This document shows, piece after piece, positions 27,088 to 35,939 of a DNA stretch of 64,000 bases (positions are counted from its first letter, which is position 1; every line of letters begins with the position of its first letter). Under the pieces are notes generated by a model, which saw only the letters and a list, made by a program, of their open reading frames with translations, was not told the origin of the DNA and searched no databases. The position numbers were made by a program, and so were the translations under genes. This DNA is from Yoonia sp. SS1-5. GTDB taxonomy: Bacteria; Pseudomonadota; Alphaproteobacteria; Rhodobacterales; Rhodobacteraceae. Location: positions 1,488,001 to 1,552,000 of the forward strand of contig NZ_CP151767.2 in assembly GCF_038443705.2 (NCBI RefSeq), written 5' to 3'.

Positions 27088-27891
27088 TTACATCCCTGCT
27101 GTTTCTTTTCGGTCGTAATGGGGGAAGCTCCAATTTTGAGCCTCTGTCGAAATCTTTTCGACGGTGTCCCGCAGGATTGGCACGTAGCCCTCTAACCCTG
27201 CGAGGTTCGTTCGTCTGGTTGTACTGGTCACCGATAGCGCGCCCAGCACCCGGCCTGTCTCGGACCGGATCGGCATCGCCACGCAAATAATGCCCGGCTC
27301 ATGTTCTTCACGGTCGAACCCGTAACCATTGGCGCGGATATCGGCCAGTTCGGCGCGCAACTCTTCGGGGCCGGTCAAGGTGTTCGGGGTGAAAACGTGA
27401 AAGGATTGCTGGGCGATGATAGCGTCAATGACATCAGGATCCGAGAAGGCCAGCATGACCTTTCCAACCCCGGTGCAATAGGCGGGTCCGACCTTGCCGG
27501 CCTGACTGTACATGCGCACAGGCTGGCCTGCATTGCGCTTGTCGACATAAAGAACCTGCGCGTGATCAAGCTGGGCCAGGTGAACGGTTTCATCGACCGC
27601 CCTGCTCAGCGCCTCGACATGCGGGCGCGCTATCGGGGCCAATGTGGATTGTTCCCAGGCCGCATGCGCAAGGCGCACGAGCCGCAAGCCGGGCGCATAA
27701 GTCTGCCGGTCGGGATCAAAGGCCAGCATCTGCTGGTTGGTCAGCGCCTGCACCAATCTGTAAAGCGTGGGTTTAGGGAAAGGGGATTGCGACAGCAATT
27801 CACTAAAGCGCACAGGACGCCCGAAATCAGCAACCTGATCAAGCACTTCAAGTGCTTTCCCGACTGTGCCGTCACCGGTCACCCGTCCCAT
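27088..27891 (-). CDS. IclR-family transcriptional regulator
   Basis: A 267-residue regulator with an N-terminal winged helix (KALEVLDQV... PFPKPTLYRLVQAL) and a C-terminal ligand-binding domain containing GKVMLAF and the GYGFDREEHEPGI loop typical of IclR proteins. I start at the ATG at 27891, preceded by GGAGG; the frame is open to 27963 but the extra residues are low in similarity. It is divergent from the galactoside genes, with a palindrome at 28005-28021 between them, so it likely controls both transcripts in response to a sugar or sugar acid. Confidence 0.88.
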   Translation of the reverse strand: MGRVTGDGTVGKALEVLDQVADFGRPVRFSELLSQSPFPKPTLYRLVQALTNQQMLAFDPDRQTYAPGLRLVRLAHAAWEQSTLAPIARPHVEALSRAVDETVHLAQLDHAQVLYVDKRNAGQPVRMYSQAGKVGPAYCTGVGKVMLAFSDPDVIDAIIAQQSFHVFTPNTLTGPEELRAELADIRANGYGFDREEHEPGIICVAMPIRSETGRVLGALSVTSTTRRTNLAGLEGYVPILRDTVEKISTEAQNWSFPHYDRKETAGM

Positions 27892-28004
27892 TAATCCTCC
27901 CCCGTCCGAAAGGCAGTCTTTGACACCGGTCTCCTCTCCGGTGCAGCCTTGGACTGTTGACAACGGTAGCCGAGTCGCGGTTTAGTATCAATATCCAAAA
28001 CAAA

Positions 28005-28021
28005 GTTTCATATATTGAGAC
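28005..28021. promoter_or_regulatory. probable IclR operator between iclR and the galactoside genes
   Basis: GTTTCA-N5-TGAGAC is an imperfect palindrome with one mismatch in six, flanked by further dyad symmetry (CAAAACAA on the left, TTGTTTTG on the right). It is centred about 45 bp before the binding-protein ATG, in the only intergenic space between the two transcripts. Size and layout suit an IclR dimer-pair site. Confidence 0.6.
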
Positions 28022-28056
28022 TTGTTTTGACCACGGAAGCATACTGGGAGGACACC

Positions 28057-29319
28057 ATGCATTCCATTTTGAAATCGTCGTTCGCGGCGATCGTTACTGC
28101 TGGCATTGCCGCAACTTCCGCGATGGCCGATGGCCACGCAGCCTTGTCAGGCGATCTGAAAATCACATCCGACATGTCGAACCCGGCCCCGCGCGCCGTG
28201 ATGGAAGGGCTTGTCGCAGATTTCCAGGAACTGCATCCTGATCTGAACATCGAACTGACCATTGTTGACCGCGAAGCGTGGAAAACACAGATCCGGAATG
28301 CGCTGGGTGCGAACCCGCCGGACGTTGTGAACTGGTATGCCGCCAACCGCATGGGCCCCTATGTCGAGGCTGGTCTGTTCGAAGATATCTCTGACATGTA
28401 CGAGAACGGCGATCTGCCGGGTCTGGACAGCGTCAAGGGTGCGATGACACTGGACGGCAAGCAGTGGGGTGTTCCCTACACATACTACCAGTGGGGTATC
28501 TACTACCGCGAAGACATCTTTGACGAGCTGGGCCTGAGCGAGCCGACAACATTTGACGAAGAACTGGCCAACTGCCAGAAAATCGTCGACAGCGGCCGCT
28601 CCTGCTATGCAATCGGCACAAAGTTCCTTTGGACGGCCGGTGGCTGGTTCGATTACCTGAACATGCGGACCAATGGCTTTGATTTCCACATGCAGCTTGC
28701 CCGTGGCGAAGTTGAGTGGACCGATGACCGCGTGCGTGAAACCTTCGCCAACTGGCGCAAGATCATCGACATGGGCGGCTACATTCCAGATCACCAGTCC
28801 TATAGCTGGCAGGAAGCGCTGAACTTCATGACCGATGGCGAAGCTGCAGCTTACCTGATCGGTAACTTTGCGGTGCCACCACTGCGCGAGGCCGGCCTGA
28901 CAGACGAGCAGATCGACTTCTACCAGTTCCCGAAGATTGCGGATGTCGAGATGGGTGAAGACGCCCCGACCGATACATTCCACATCCCATCCGGTGCCGA
29001 GAACAAGGACAACGCCCGTGCGTTCCTGCAGTTCGTCACATCAGCCGATGTTCAGACCAAGATCAACGCAGGTGACGCGCTTGGTCAGCTTCCGGTCAAT
29101 GCGGACTCCGGCGTCGACAAGGATGAGTTCCTCGAGCAGGGCTTTGAGATGCTGTCCAGCAATGCCACCGGCGGCGTTGCGCAGTTCTTTGACCGCGACT
29201 TCCCGGCAGAGATGGCAAGTGTCGGCATGGAAGGCCTGCAGGAGTTCATGGTGTTCCCAGACAACCTGGATGACATCCTGGCCCGCCTGGAAGACGCGCG
29301 TCAGCGGATCTACCAGTAA
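28057..29319 (+). CDS. sugar ABC transporter substrate-binding protein
   Basis: Periplasmic binding protein of family 1 (MalE/UgpB-like), 420 residues. The first 23 residues form a signal peptide with a hydrophobic core and an AMA-D cleavage site. GGGAGG lies just upstream of the chosen ATG at 28057; an earlier ATG at 28015 is out of place for a signal peptide. Hydrolase genes downstream suggest alpha- or beta-galactosides as cargo. A stem-loop after the stop may favour a higher level of this protein than of the permeases. Confidence 0.9.
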   Translation: MHSILKSSFAAIVTAGIAATSAMADGHAALSGDLKITSDMSNPAPRAVMEGLVADFQELHPDLNIELTIVDREAWKTQIRNALGANPPDVVNWYAANRMGPYVEAGLFEDISDMYENGDLPGLDSVKGAMTLDGKQWGVPYTYYQWGIYYREDIFDELGLSEPTTFDEELANCQKIVDSGRSCYAIGTKFLWTAGGWFDYLNMRTNGFDFHMQLARGEVEWTDDRVRETFANWRKIIDMGGYIPDHQSYSWQEALNFMTDGEAAAYLIGNFAVPPLREAGLTDEQIDFYQFPKIADVEMGEDAPTDTFHIPSGAENKDNARAFLQFVTSADVQTKINAGDALGQLPVNADSGVDKDEFLEQGFEMLSSNATGGVAQFFDRDFPAEMASVGMEGLQEFMVFPDNLDDILARLEDARQRIYQ

Positions 29320-29331
29320 GCCAAATGATCT

Positions 29332-29353
29332 GGGCGGGTAACCACACCCGCCC
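29332..29353 (+). terminator. intercistronic hairpin after the binding-protein gene
   Basis: GGGCGGGT (29332-29339) pairs with ACCCGCCC (29346-29353) around a six-base loop. It lies 13 bases after the binding-protein stop. GC-rich stems here commonly protect or terminate the binding-protein message, giving an excess of the periplasmic component. Confidence 0.55.
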
Positions 29354-29459
29354 TTACCTGCCCTCTCCCTTTGCACGGGGTGAGGGCGATCCGCCAACCC
29401 ATCCGCAAGCCCACAACAAGCCGGGCTTTCGCATGTGTTAGCTGAGGGGAGGCAAAGAC

Positions 29460-30380
29460 ATGACAGCCGTTACCGATACGGGCGTCCAACGAAGCTGGTA
29501 CAAACGCAACGAGATTGCGGTGACCCCGTGGTTGTTCCTGTTGCCTGCCATCCTGTTTTTCAGCGTCTATGTTATCATTCCGATTGCGCAGAGTTTCTGG
29601 ATCAGTTTCCACCAATGGGATGGTCTGGGCGAGGCGACATGGGTTGGGACAGCCAACTATGAACGCCTGCTATTTGACGACCGGAAATTCTCGGTTTCCT
29701 TCTGGAACAATATCAAATGGCTGATCCTGTATCTGCTGGCCATTCCGGCGGGCCTGTTCATCGCTTTGTTCCTGAACCAGACGGTGCGGGGCATCCGGCT
29801 TTACAAGTCGCTCTTCTTCTTCCCGTTCGTTATCTCGCAAGTTGTTGTGGGCCTTGTATTCTCGTGGTTCTACCTGCCGCGTGAAGGGCTGCTGAACGCG
29901 ATCCTGGCGATCTTTGGCACGGGGCCTGTGAACATCCTCGGCGATCCTACGCTGGCAACATACGGGATCATTGCCGCGGGCCTTTGGCCGCAGACGGCCT
30001 ATTGCATGATCCTTTATCTGACCGGCCTGAACGCGGTTGACCCCGAGCAGGTCGAGGCCGCACGGCTGGATGGCGCCAAGGGCTACAAGATGCTCTGGTA
30101 CGTGATCCTGCCGCAGCTGAAACCGGCCACATTCATCGCGTTCGTTGTGACAATCATCGGTGCGCTGCGGTCCTTTGACCTGATCAGCGTGATGACCAAT
30201 GGTGGTCCTTTCGGATCAACCCGGGTGCTGTCCTTCTACATGTTCGAGGAATCGCTGTCCGAGTTCGGGTTCCGCATGGGCTATGGCGCCGCGATTGCAG
30301 TGGTCCTGTTCTTCATCATGCTCGGGTTCATCGTCTACTTCCTGTACTCGATGTGGCGCGACGATCAGGGGGGACGCTGA
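29460..30380 (+). CDS. sugar ABC transporter permease (MalF-like)
   Basis: A 306-residue membrane subunit with six helices and the cytoplasmic EAA loop (QVEAARLDGAKGYKMLWYVILPQL) that docks on the ATPase. The first helix is near residues 23-45. An AGGGGAGG site precedes the ATG. It pairs with the second permease at 30474. Confidence 0.92.
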   Translation: MTAVTDTGVQRSWYKRNEIAVTPWLFLLPAILFFSVYVIIPIAQSFWISFHQWDGLGEATWVGTANYERLLFDDRKFSVSFWNNIKWLILYLLAIPAGLFIALFLNQTVRGIRLYKSLFFFPFVISQVVVGLVFSWFYLPREGLLNAILAIFGTGPVNILGDPTLATYGIIAAGLWPQTAYCMILYLTGLNAVDPEQVEAARLDGAKGYKMLWYVILPQLKPATFIAFVVTIIGALRSFDLISVMTNGGPFGSTRVLSFYMFEESLSEFGFRMGYGAAIAVVLFFIMLGFIVYFLYSMWRDDQGGR

Positions 30381-30472
30381 TGACCAATGCATGCATGACA
30401 CCGGTTTGGGGCGCGGCCCCGAACCTGACAGAATACACCGCCACAGGTCTCAGCGGACGGGGGGAAAACTAA
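30380..30472 (+). CDS. possible 30-residue ORF between the two permeases
   Basis: An ATG that shares one base with the first permease stop (TGATG) opens 30 codons ending in TAA, one base before the ATG of the second permease. The fit is exact at both ends. The peptide has no hydrophobic segment and nothing I recognise. It may be a translated spacer that couples the permeases, or chance. Confidence 0.35.
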   Translation: MTNACMTPVWGAAPNLTEYTATGLSGRGEN

Positions 30473-30473
30473 G

Positions 30474-31322
30474 ATGTTTCCAACACCAATTGAAAAAACC
30501 TCGCGCCAGTGGCAGCTGACCTACCAGGCCATCCTGCCCTTTGCGCTGATTGTCTGGCTATTGCCGCTGATCGCTGTGGCCATGTTCTCGATCAAGCCGG
30601 ATGCGGATTTCACCAATGGCAACTATTGGGGGCTGCCAAGCAGCTTTGAAGCCTTCAACAACTATGGGCGGGTCTTCTTTGAATCGAATATGCCGCGCTA
30701 TCTGGTCAACTCGCTGTTGATCACGATCCCAACGGTGATCGGGGCTGTGGCCCTATCCTGCATGGCGGGTTTTGCGCTGGGGGTTTACCGGTTCAAGGGC
30801 AACCTTTTCATCTTCTTCATGTTCATCGCGGGCAATTTCGTCCCATTCCAGATTTTGATGGTCCCTGTGCGCGACATGACCATCAACATGAACCTGTATG
30901 ATACCAAGACCGGGCTGGTCCTGTTCCATGTGGCGTTTCAGGCCGGGTTCTGCACCCTGTTCATGCGGAACTTCATTCGCGCCCTGCCCTTCCCACTGAT
31001 CGAGGCCGCGCGCGTCGAAGGTGTGGCAGAGTGGCGGATCTTCTGGTTTGTGGTGCTTCCGCTGATGAAACCTGCATTGGCCGCGCTGGCCGTGCTGATC
31101 TTTACCTTCATCTGGAACGACTATTTCTGGGCTGTCGTATTGACCCAAGGGCCGGACGCGCAGCCCGTGACTGCGGGGATTACGGAATTCAACTCGCAAT
31201 TCCGTGCTGCCTATCATTTGATGAGTGCCGGTTCCATCGTGGCTGCTTTGCCACCTGTGGCCATGTTCTTCTTGATGCAAAAACACTTTATTGCCGGGCT
31301 CACATTGGGTGCCGTCAAGTAA
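30474..31322 (+). CDS. sugar ABC transporter permease (MalG-like)
   Basis: A 282-residue partner permease with six helices. Its EAA loop reads LIEAARVEGVAEWRIFWFVVLPLMKPALA. The C terminus ends in a typical short tail FIAGLTLGAVK. It follows the possible 30-codon ORF by one base and precedes the alpha-galactosidase by 21. Confidence 0.92.
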   Translation: MFPTPIEKTSRQWQLTYQAILPFALIVWLLPLIAVAMFSIKPDADFTNGNYWGLPSSFEAFNNYGRVFFESNMPRYLVNSLLITIPTVIGAVALSCMAGFALGVYRFKGNLFIFFMFIAGNFVPFQILMVPVRDMTINMNLYDTKTGLVLFHVAFQAGFCTLFMRNFIRALPFPLIEAARVEGVAEWRIFWFVVLPLMKPALAALAVLIFTFIWNDYFWAVVLTQGPDAQPVTAGITEFNSQFRAAYHLMSAGSIVAALPPVAMFFLMQKHFIAGLTLGAVK

Positions 31323-31343
31323 TACCGGGTCGGAGCCCAGTAC

Positions 31344-33518
31344 ATGACTTCCACGACTGAAAACATTGGGGGCGGCAATGATGTCGCCCTCGCGACTGGT
31401 TTGCCGTTGGGCGAAATCAACCGCAAAGAAGCCCGGATGCGCCACGCCTGGCGCATTGACGACGGACGCCAGACGCTTGTTCTGACCGCATCCAATCAGC
31501 GGCTGCCGCAGGTGGTCTATTGGGGGGCCACGTTGCCCGCCGATGAGGATCTCGAAACCATGCACGCCGCCGCCATCATTGATGTGACCGGCGGGATGCT
31601 TGACGAGAATCCGGATCTGTCGATCAGCCCAGAGGCAACACGCAGCTTTCCCGGTCAGCCCGGCCTGATTGTCCGGGACACGGACGGCACCCCGCTGCTG
31701 CCCAAGTTCTGCTTTGAAAGCGCCGAGCAGAACGGCACGCTGGAACTGACTTACGTGGATGAAGGCAACGGCCTGACGCTGGTGTTCCACTTTGCCTGCG
31801 ATCACGACACCCGGATCATCACCTGCCAGACCACGTTGAATGCGACCCGGCCCGTGCATCTGCACTGGCTGGCCGCGCCGGTCCTGCCCGGCCCGCAGCA
31901 ATCGGACGAGATGATTGATGTCTCTGGCCGCTGGTGTGGTGAATTCCAGCTGTCCCGCACCGCCTGGGCCCCCGGCATGCGCTACCGCGAGAACCGCACC
32001 GGCCGGACCGGGCACGAACATTTCCCCGGTCTGATTGTCCCCTGCCGGGGTGCCACGAATACAGAGGGCGAGGTCTACGCCTTTCACTACGGATGGTCTG
32101 GCGGACACAAGATGATCGCCGAGGAACTCCAGGACGGGCGCCGCCAGATCCAATGGGGCCATGCCGCCCGGATGGAAACCGAGGCCGCAACCCAGTTCAA
32201 GACAGCCCCCTTGTACATCGCCTATTCTGATCGTGGGATGAACGGATGTGCCGTGGCATTCCAGCGCCATTTGCGGGACCGGATCATCACCTGGCCAAAA
32301 CCCGACGCCCCGCGACCCGTGCACTACAACTGCTGGGAGGCCGTCTATTTCGATCACAAACTGCATGTGCTGCAGGACATTGCCGATCGGGCCGCCGCAT
32401 TGGGCGCCGAACGTTTCGTGCTGGATGATGGCTGGTTCGGCAATCGCGATGACGACACCCGCAGCCTGTCAGATTGGGAGGTTGATCCGCGGAAATACCC
32501 CGACGGGCTGACCCCGCTGATCCAGCATGTTCACAAGCAGGGCATGACCTTTGGCATCTGGTTCGAACCCGAGATGATCAACGAGGATAGTGATATCCAC
32601 CGCGCCCATCCGGACTGGGCGCTTGGCAGCGAGGACCAGACCCTTGGGCGGCAGCAAAAAGCGTTGAACATGGCGCTCCCCGAGGTGCGCGATTTTCTCT
32701 ATAGCCGCATGTCCGCGATCCTGCGGGACAATGATATCGACTATATCAAGTGGGATCATAACCGCGTGCTGCCCATGCCAGACGCGGCCCAGACCCGGGG
32801 ATCCTACGCTCTGATCGACCGGCTGCGGACAGATTTCCCTCATGTAGAGATTGAGACCTGCGCCTCTGGCGGCGGGCGCATTGATTTCGGCATTCTGCAA
32901 CGCACCCAACGGGTCTGGTTGTCCGACAGCAATGACGCGCTGGAACGGCTGCGTATCCAGCATGATGCGGCCTTGTTCCTTCCGCTGTCAGTCACCGGCA
33001 GCCATGTTGGCCCGCGCCATTGCCATACATCCGGCCGGACGCTGGATATCAGCTTTCGGGCCTGGGTCGCTGCCCAGCGCCATATGGGGTTCGAGATGGA
33101 TCCGCGCGAGCTGACCGAGCATGAAACCGCCGTGCTGACAGAAGTCACCAGTTGGTGGAAACATCATCGCGACTGGTTGCAAACCGCCGATATCCTGCGC
33201 CTGGACAGTGCGGATCCCGCGGTGATCGCCGAACAGCAGCTGGCCCGTGACAAGGATCGCTTTGTGGTGTTTGCGGGCAAAGCCGCCACCAGCGCGCAAA
33301 TCGCCCCGCGCCCGCTGCGTCTGACGGCACTGGACCCGGACGCGACCTACCGGGTGCGCCTGATCAACCGCGATACCGCGCCCACATTGTCGCGCGGCGC
33401 CACCGCGCTCAAGGACAAGGCGCTGGACCTGTCGGGCACCTACCTGATGCGCTCGGGTCTGGTTTTGCCGTGGTCATTTCCGGAACGGATGTGGGTTCTT
33501 GAGGGAGAAAAGCTGTGA
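31344..33518 (+). CDS. alpha-galactosidase, glycoside hydrolase family 36
   Basis: Removes alpha-1,6-linked galactose from sugars such as melibiose or raffinose. The 724 residues show the GH36 plan: an N-terminal beta-sandwich, then a TIM barrel. The nucleophile is the Asp of YIKWDHNR; CASGGGRIDFG and the acid/base Asp in WLSDSNDALER follow. No signal peptide, so the substrate is imported first by the adjacent ABC transporter. Full length for the family. Confidence 0.92.
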   Translation: MTSTTENIGGGNDVALATGLPLGEINRKEARMRHAWRIDDGRQTLVLTASNQRLPQVVYWGATLPADEDLETMHAAAIIDVTGGMLDENPDLSISPEATRSFPGQPGLIVRDTDGTPLLPKFCFESAEQNGTLELTYVDEGNGLTLVFHFACDHDTRIITCQTTLNATRPVHLHWLAAPVLPGPQQSDEMIDVSGRWCGEFQLSRTAWAPGMRYRENRTGRTGHEHFPGLIVPCRGATNTEGEVYAFHYGWSGGHKMIAEELQDGRRQIQWGHAARMETEAATQFKTAPLYIAYSDRGMNGCAVAFQRHLRDRIITWPKPDAPRPVHYNCWEAVYFDHKLHVLQDIADRAAALGAERFVLDDGWFGNRDDDTRSLSDWEVDPRKYPDGLTPLIQHVHKQGMTFGIWFEPEMINEDSDIHRAHPDWALGSEDQTLGRQQKALNMALPEVRDFLYSRMSAILRDNDIDYIKWDHNRVLPMPDAAQTRGSYALIDRLRTDFPHVEIETCASGGGRIDFGILQRTQRVWLSDSNDALERLRIQHDAALFLPLSVTGSHVGPRHCHTSGRTLDISFRAWVAAQRHMGFEMDPRELTEHETAVLTEVTSWWKHHRDWLQTADILRLDSADPAVIAEQQLARDKDRFVVFAGKAATSAQIAPRPLRLTALDPDATYRVRLINRDTAPTLSRGATALKDKALDLSGTYLMRSGLVLPWSFPERMWVLEGEKL

Positions 33519-33555
33519 CAATCGCTGATATGCGTTTGGCGATTGGCACCAATGG

Positions 33556-34467
33556 ATGACTGAGAATATGGAACGGATCAAGGCAGACTGGATCGCAGTC
33601 GATTGGGGCACGTCGAACATGCGCGCATGGGCGATGCGCAGTTCCGGCACGATCCTGGCAGAGGACCGGTCCGACCTCGGTATGGGCAAACTGACACCGG
33701 AAGGTTTTGAACCAGCCCTGCTGGGTGTGATCGACGCATGGATCGACGGACCCACGACCGTTGTCGCCTGCGGCATGGTCGGATCGCGGCAAGGCTGGAC
33801 AGAGGCCCCTTATGCCACCGTCCCCTGTCCCGCACTTCCCGACGGGTTTGCCACCGCCCCAACCAAGAAGGACGGGCTGACCGTCCGGATCATACCGGGG
33901 ATCAAACAGGATGCCCCTGCCGACGTGATGCGCGGCGAAGAAACGCAGATCGCGGGCTATCTTGCCCGCAACCCGAACTGGGACGGCGTGATCTGCCTGC
34001 CCGGCACACATACGAAATGGGTGCATGTCAGCGCCGGCGAGATCGTCAGTTTCCAGACCTTCATGACCGGGGAGCTTTTTGCCACGATTTCCACCCATAC
34101 CGTGCTGCGCCATTCGATCCCTGCAGAGGGCTGGGATGAAGCCGCCTTTCTTGAAGGCCTGTCAGATGCCGTCGCCCGCCCTGAACGTATCGGCGCGCGG
34201 CTGTTTTCCCTTCGCGCCGAAGGGCTGGTCAATGGCATGTCCGGCGATACCGCCCGCGCGCGCTTGTCGGGGCTATTGATCGGCACGGAACTGGCCGCCG
34301 CAAAACCCTACTGGCTGGGTCAGCAAATCGCCGTCATCGGCGCTGGAAATATCGCCAGGCTATACGTCGATGCGCTGGCAACGTTGTCAGCCCCGGCCAC
34401 CCAGGTCAAAGCAGACGCAATCACCATTGCCGGCCTCACGGCGGCTTATGGACGCTTGAAAGGATAA
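33556..34467 (+). CDS. dgoK: 2-dehydro-3-deoxygalactonokinase
   Basis: Phosphorylates 2-keto-3-deoxygalactonate (KDGal) to the 6-phosphate in the De Ley-Doudoroff route. The N-terminal phosphate loop reads DWGTSNMRAWAM, and GTHTKWVHV near residue 155 is the second conserved stretch of the DgoK family. It is 303 residues from the ATG at 33556; an ATG at 33568 is equally usable. The dgoA gene three bases downstream confirms the pathway. Confidence 0.92.
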   Translation: MTENMERIKADWIAVDWGTSNMRAWAMRSSGTILAEDRSDLGMGKLTPEGFEPALLGVIDAWIDGPTTVVACGMVGSRQGWTEAPYATVPCPALPDGFATAPTKKDGLTVRIIPGIKQDAPADVMRGEETQIAGYLARNPNWDGVICLPGTHTKWVHVSAGEIVSFQTFMTGELFATISTHTVLRHSIPAEGWDEAAFLEGLSDAVARPERIGARLFSLRAEGLVNGMSGDTARARLSGLLIGTELAAAKPYWLGQQIAVIGAGNIARLYVDALATLSAPATQVKADAITIAGLTAAYGRLKG

Positions 34468-34470
34468 AAT

Positions 34471-35076
34471 ATGAGCCGCCCGCTGATCGCAATTCTGCGT
34501 GGAGTCACCCCTGATGAGGCCGTCCCAATGTGCGCGGCCCTGATTGAGGCCGGGATCACCCGGATCGAAGTTCCGCTGAACTCGCCCAACCCGTTTGACA
34601 GCATCAAGACCATGGCTGACGCATTCGGGAACGACGCGCTGATCGGGGCAGGCACGGTCTTGTCCACGGATGATGTCGGACGGGTCGCTCAGGCTGGCGG
34701 AAAGCTGATCGTCTCACCCAATTGCGACCAGCGTGTCATTGCCGCCACCAAGGCCGCAGAGATGCAAAGCTGGCCGGGTGTGATGACCCCGACCGAATGT
34801 TTCGCGGCCCTCAAGGCCGGCGCGGATGGGTTAAAGATTTTCCCCGCCAGTCTGCTGGGCCCCGAAGGGATCAAGGCCATCCGGGCGATCCTGCCTGCTG
34901 GCACACAAGTCTATGCAGTGGGTGGCGCAGGTGCTGATAACTTTGCGGAATGGATGGCGGCCTCGGCTGATGGGTTCGGCATTGGGTCTGCCCTGTTCAA
35001 ACCCGGCCTGTCCGTCGCCGATGTCGCCGCGCGCGCGCGTGATATGGTGGCGGCCTATGACGCAGCTGCGGCATGA
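34471..35076 (+). CDS. dgoA: 2-dehydro-3-deoxy-6-phosphogalactonate aldolase
   Basis: Splits KDPGal into pyruvate and glyceraldehyde 3-phosphate. A 201-residue KDPG/KDPGal class I aldolase. The Schiff-base lysine is in GLKIFPAS, the active-site Glu in ITRIEVPL, and the phosphate loop in GGAGADNF. Its stop overlaps the next gene as ATGA. Confidence 0.93.
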   Translation: MSRPLIAILRGVTPDEAVPMCAALIEAGITRIEVPLNSPNPFDSIKTMADAFGNDALIGAGTVLSTDDVGRVAQAGGKLIVSPNCDQRVIAATKAAEMQSWPGVMTPTECFAALKAGADGLKIFPASLLGPEGIKAIRAILPAGTQVYAVGGAGADNFAEWMAASADGFGIGSALFKPGLSVADVAARARDMVAAYDAAAA

Positions 35077-35900
35077 TCTACGATGCGACCCCTTGTGCGC
35101 TGGGTGAAGGTCCGCTCTGGCATCCGGGCCGCAAGGCCTTTTTCTGGTTCGACATTCTGGGCAAGCGGTTGTTTGGGCCGGGCCAACACTGGCAGTTTGA
35201 CGAATATGTGTCGGCTGCGGGCTGGGTGGACAATGATACGTTGATGATCGCCTCGCAAACAGCACTCAGCCGCTTTGATATCGCCACCGGCCAGCACGAA
35301 AAAATCTGCGGGCTTGAGGCGGATAACCCTGTGACACGGTCCAACGACGGTCGCGCGGACCCGCAGGGCGGTTTCTGGATCGGGACGATGGGGATCAATG
35401 CCGAAGAAAAGGCCGGGTCCATCTGGCGCTATTTCAGGGGCGAGCTGCGCAAGATCATCCCCGATATCACCGTGTCCAACGCGATCTGCTTCGCCCCTGA
35501 TGGGCAGACGGCCTATTACACCGACACAAGAACCGGCAAGATCATGGCCGTTGGACTGGATCAGGATGGCTGGCCCAAGGGGCAGGCGCGGGTGCATATC
35601 GACGTCACCGGCGCGGATTTTGGGGCCGACGGGGCAGTTGTGGATGCGGCCGGATGCCTGTGGAACGCCCAATGGGGGGCCTCGCGGGTGGCGCAATATG
35701 CGCCGGACGGGACATTCATGCAGGCGATCGCCTTCCCGGCCCGGCAGACATCTTGCCCGGCATTTGGCGGCCCGGATCTGAAAACGCTCTACTGCACCTC
35801 GGCCGCTGTGGGGCTGGACCCTGCTGGTCCGGATGACGGAAAAACCTTTGCAGTCGAAACCGAAACGATTGGCCAGGCCGAGCATCAAGTCATTCTGTGA
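35073..35900 (+). CDS. SMP-30/gluconolaconase-type sugar lactonase
   Basis: A six-bladed beta-propeller lactonase of 275 residues; here it probably opens galactono-lactone made by a galactose dehydrogenase. Metal-binding and substrate residues are in [10 protein letters not shown] (Glu), [18 protein letters not shown] and [12 protein letters not shown], and the catalytic Asp in [13 protein letters not shown]. No signal peptide. It is coupled to dgoA by a four-base overlap. The galactose dehydrogenase that should feed it is not in the window. Confidence 0.88.
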   Translation: MIYDATPCALGEGPLWHPGRKAFFWFDILGKRLFGPGQHWQFDEYVSAAGWVDNDTLMIASQTALSRFDIATGQHEKICGLEADNPVTRSNDGRADPQGGFWIGTMGINAEEKAGSIWRYFRGELRKIIPDITVSNAICFAPDGQTAYYTDTRTGKIMAVGLDQDGWPKGQARVHIDVTGADFGADGAVVDAAGCLWNAQWGASRVAQYAPDGTFMQAIAFPARQTSCPAFGGPDLKTLYCTSAAVGLDPAGPDDGKTFAVETETIGQAEHQVIL

Positions 35901-35939
35901 TCTTTCGTCAACCTGCCCAGATATCCCGATAGGCACCTC

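Noticed and set aside
30753..32366. 537-codon open frame on the minus strand
   Set aside because: It overlaps the second permease and the GH36 gene on the other strand, both of which have full family motifs; its protein is compositionally odd.
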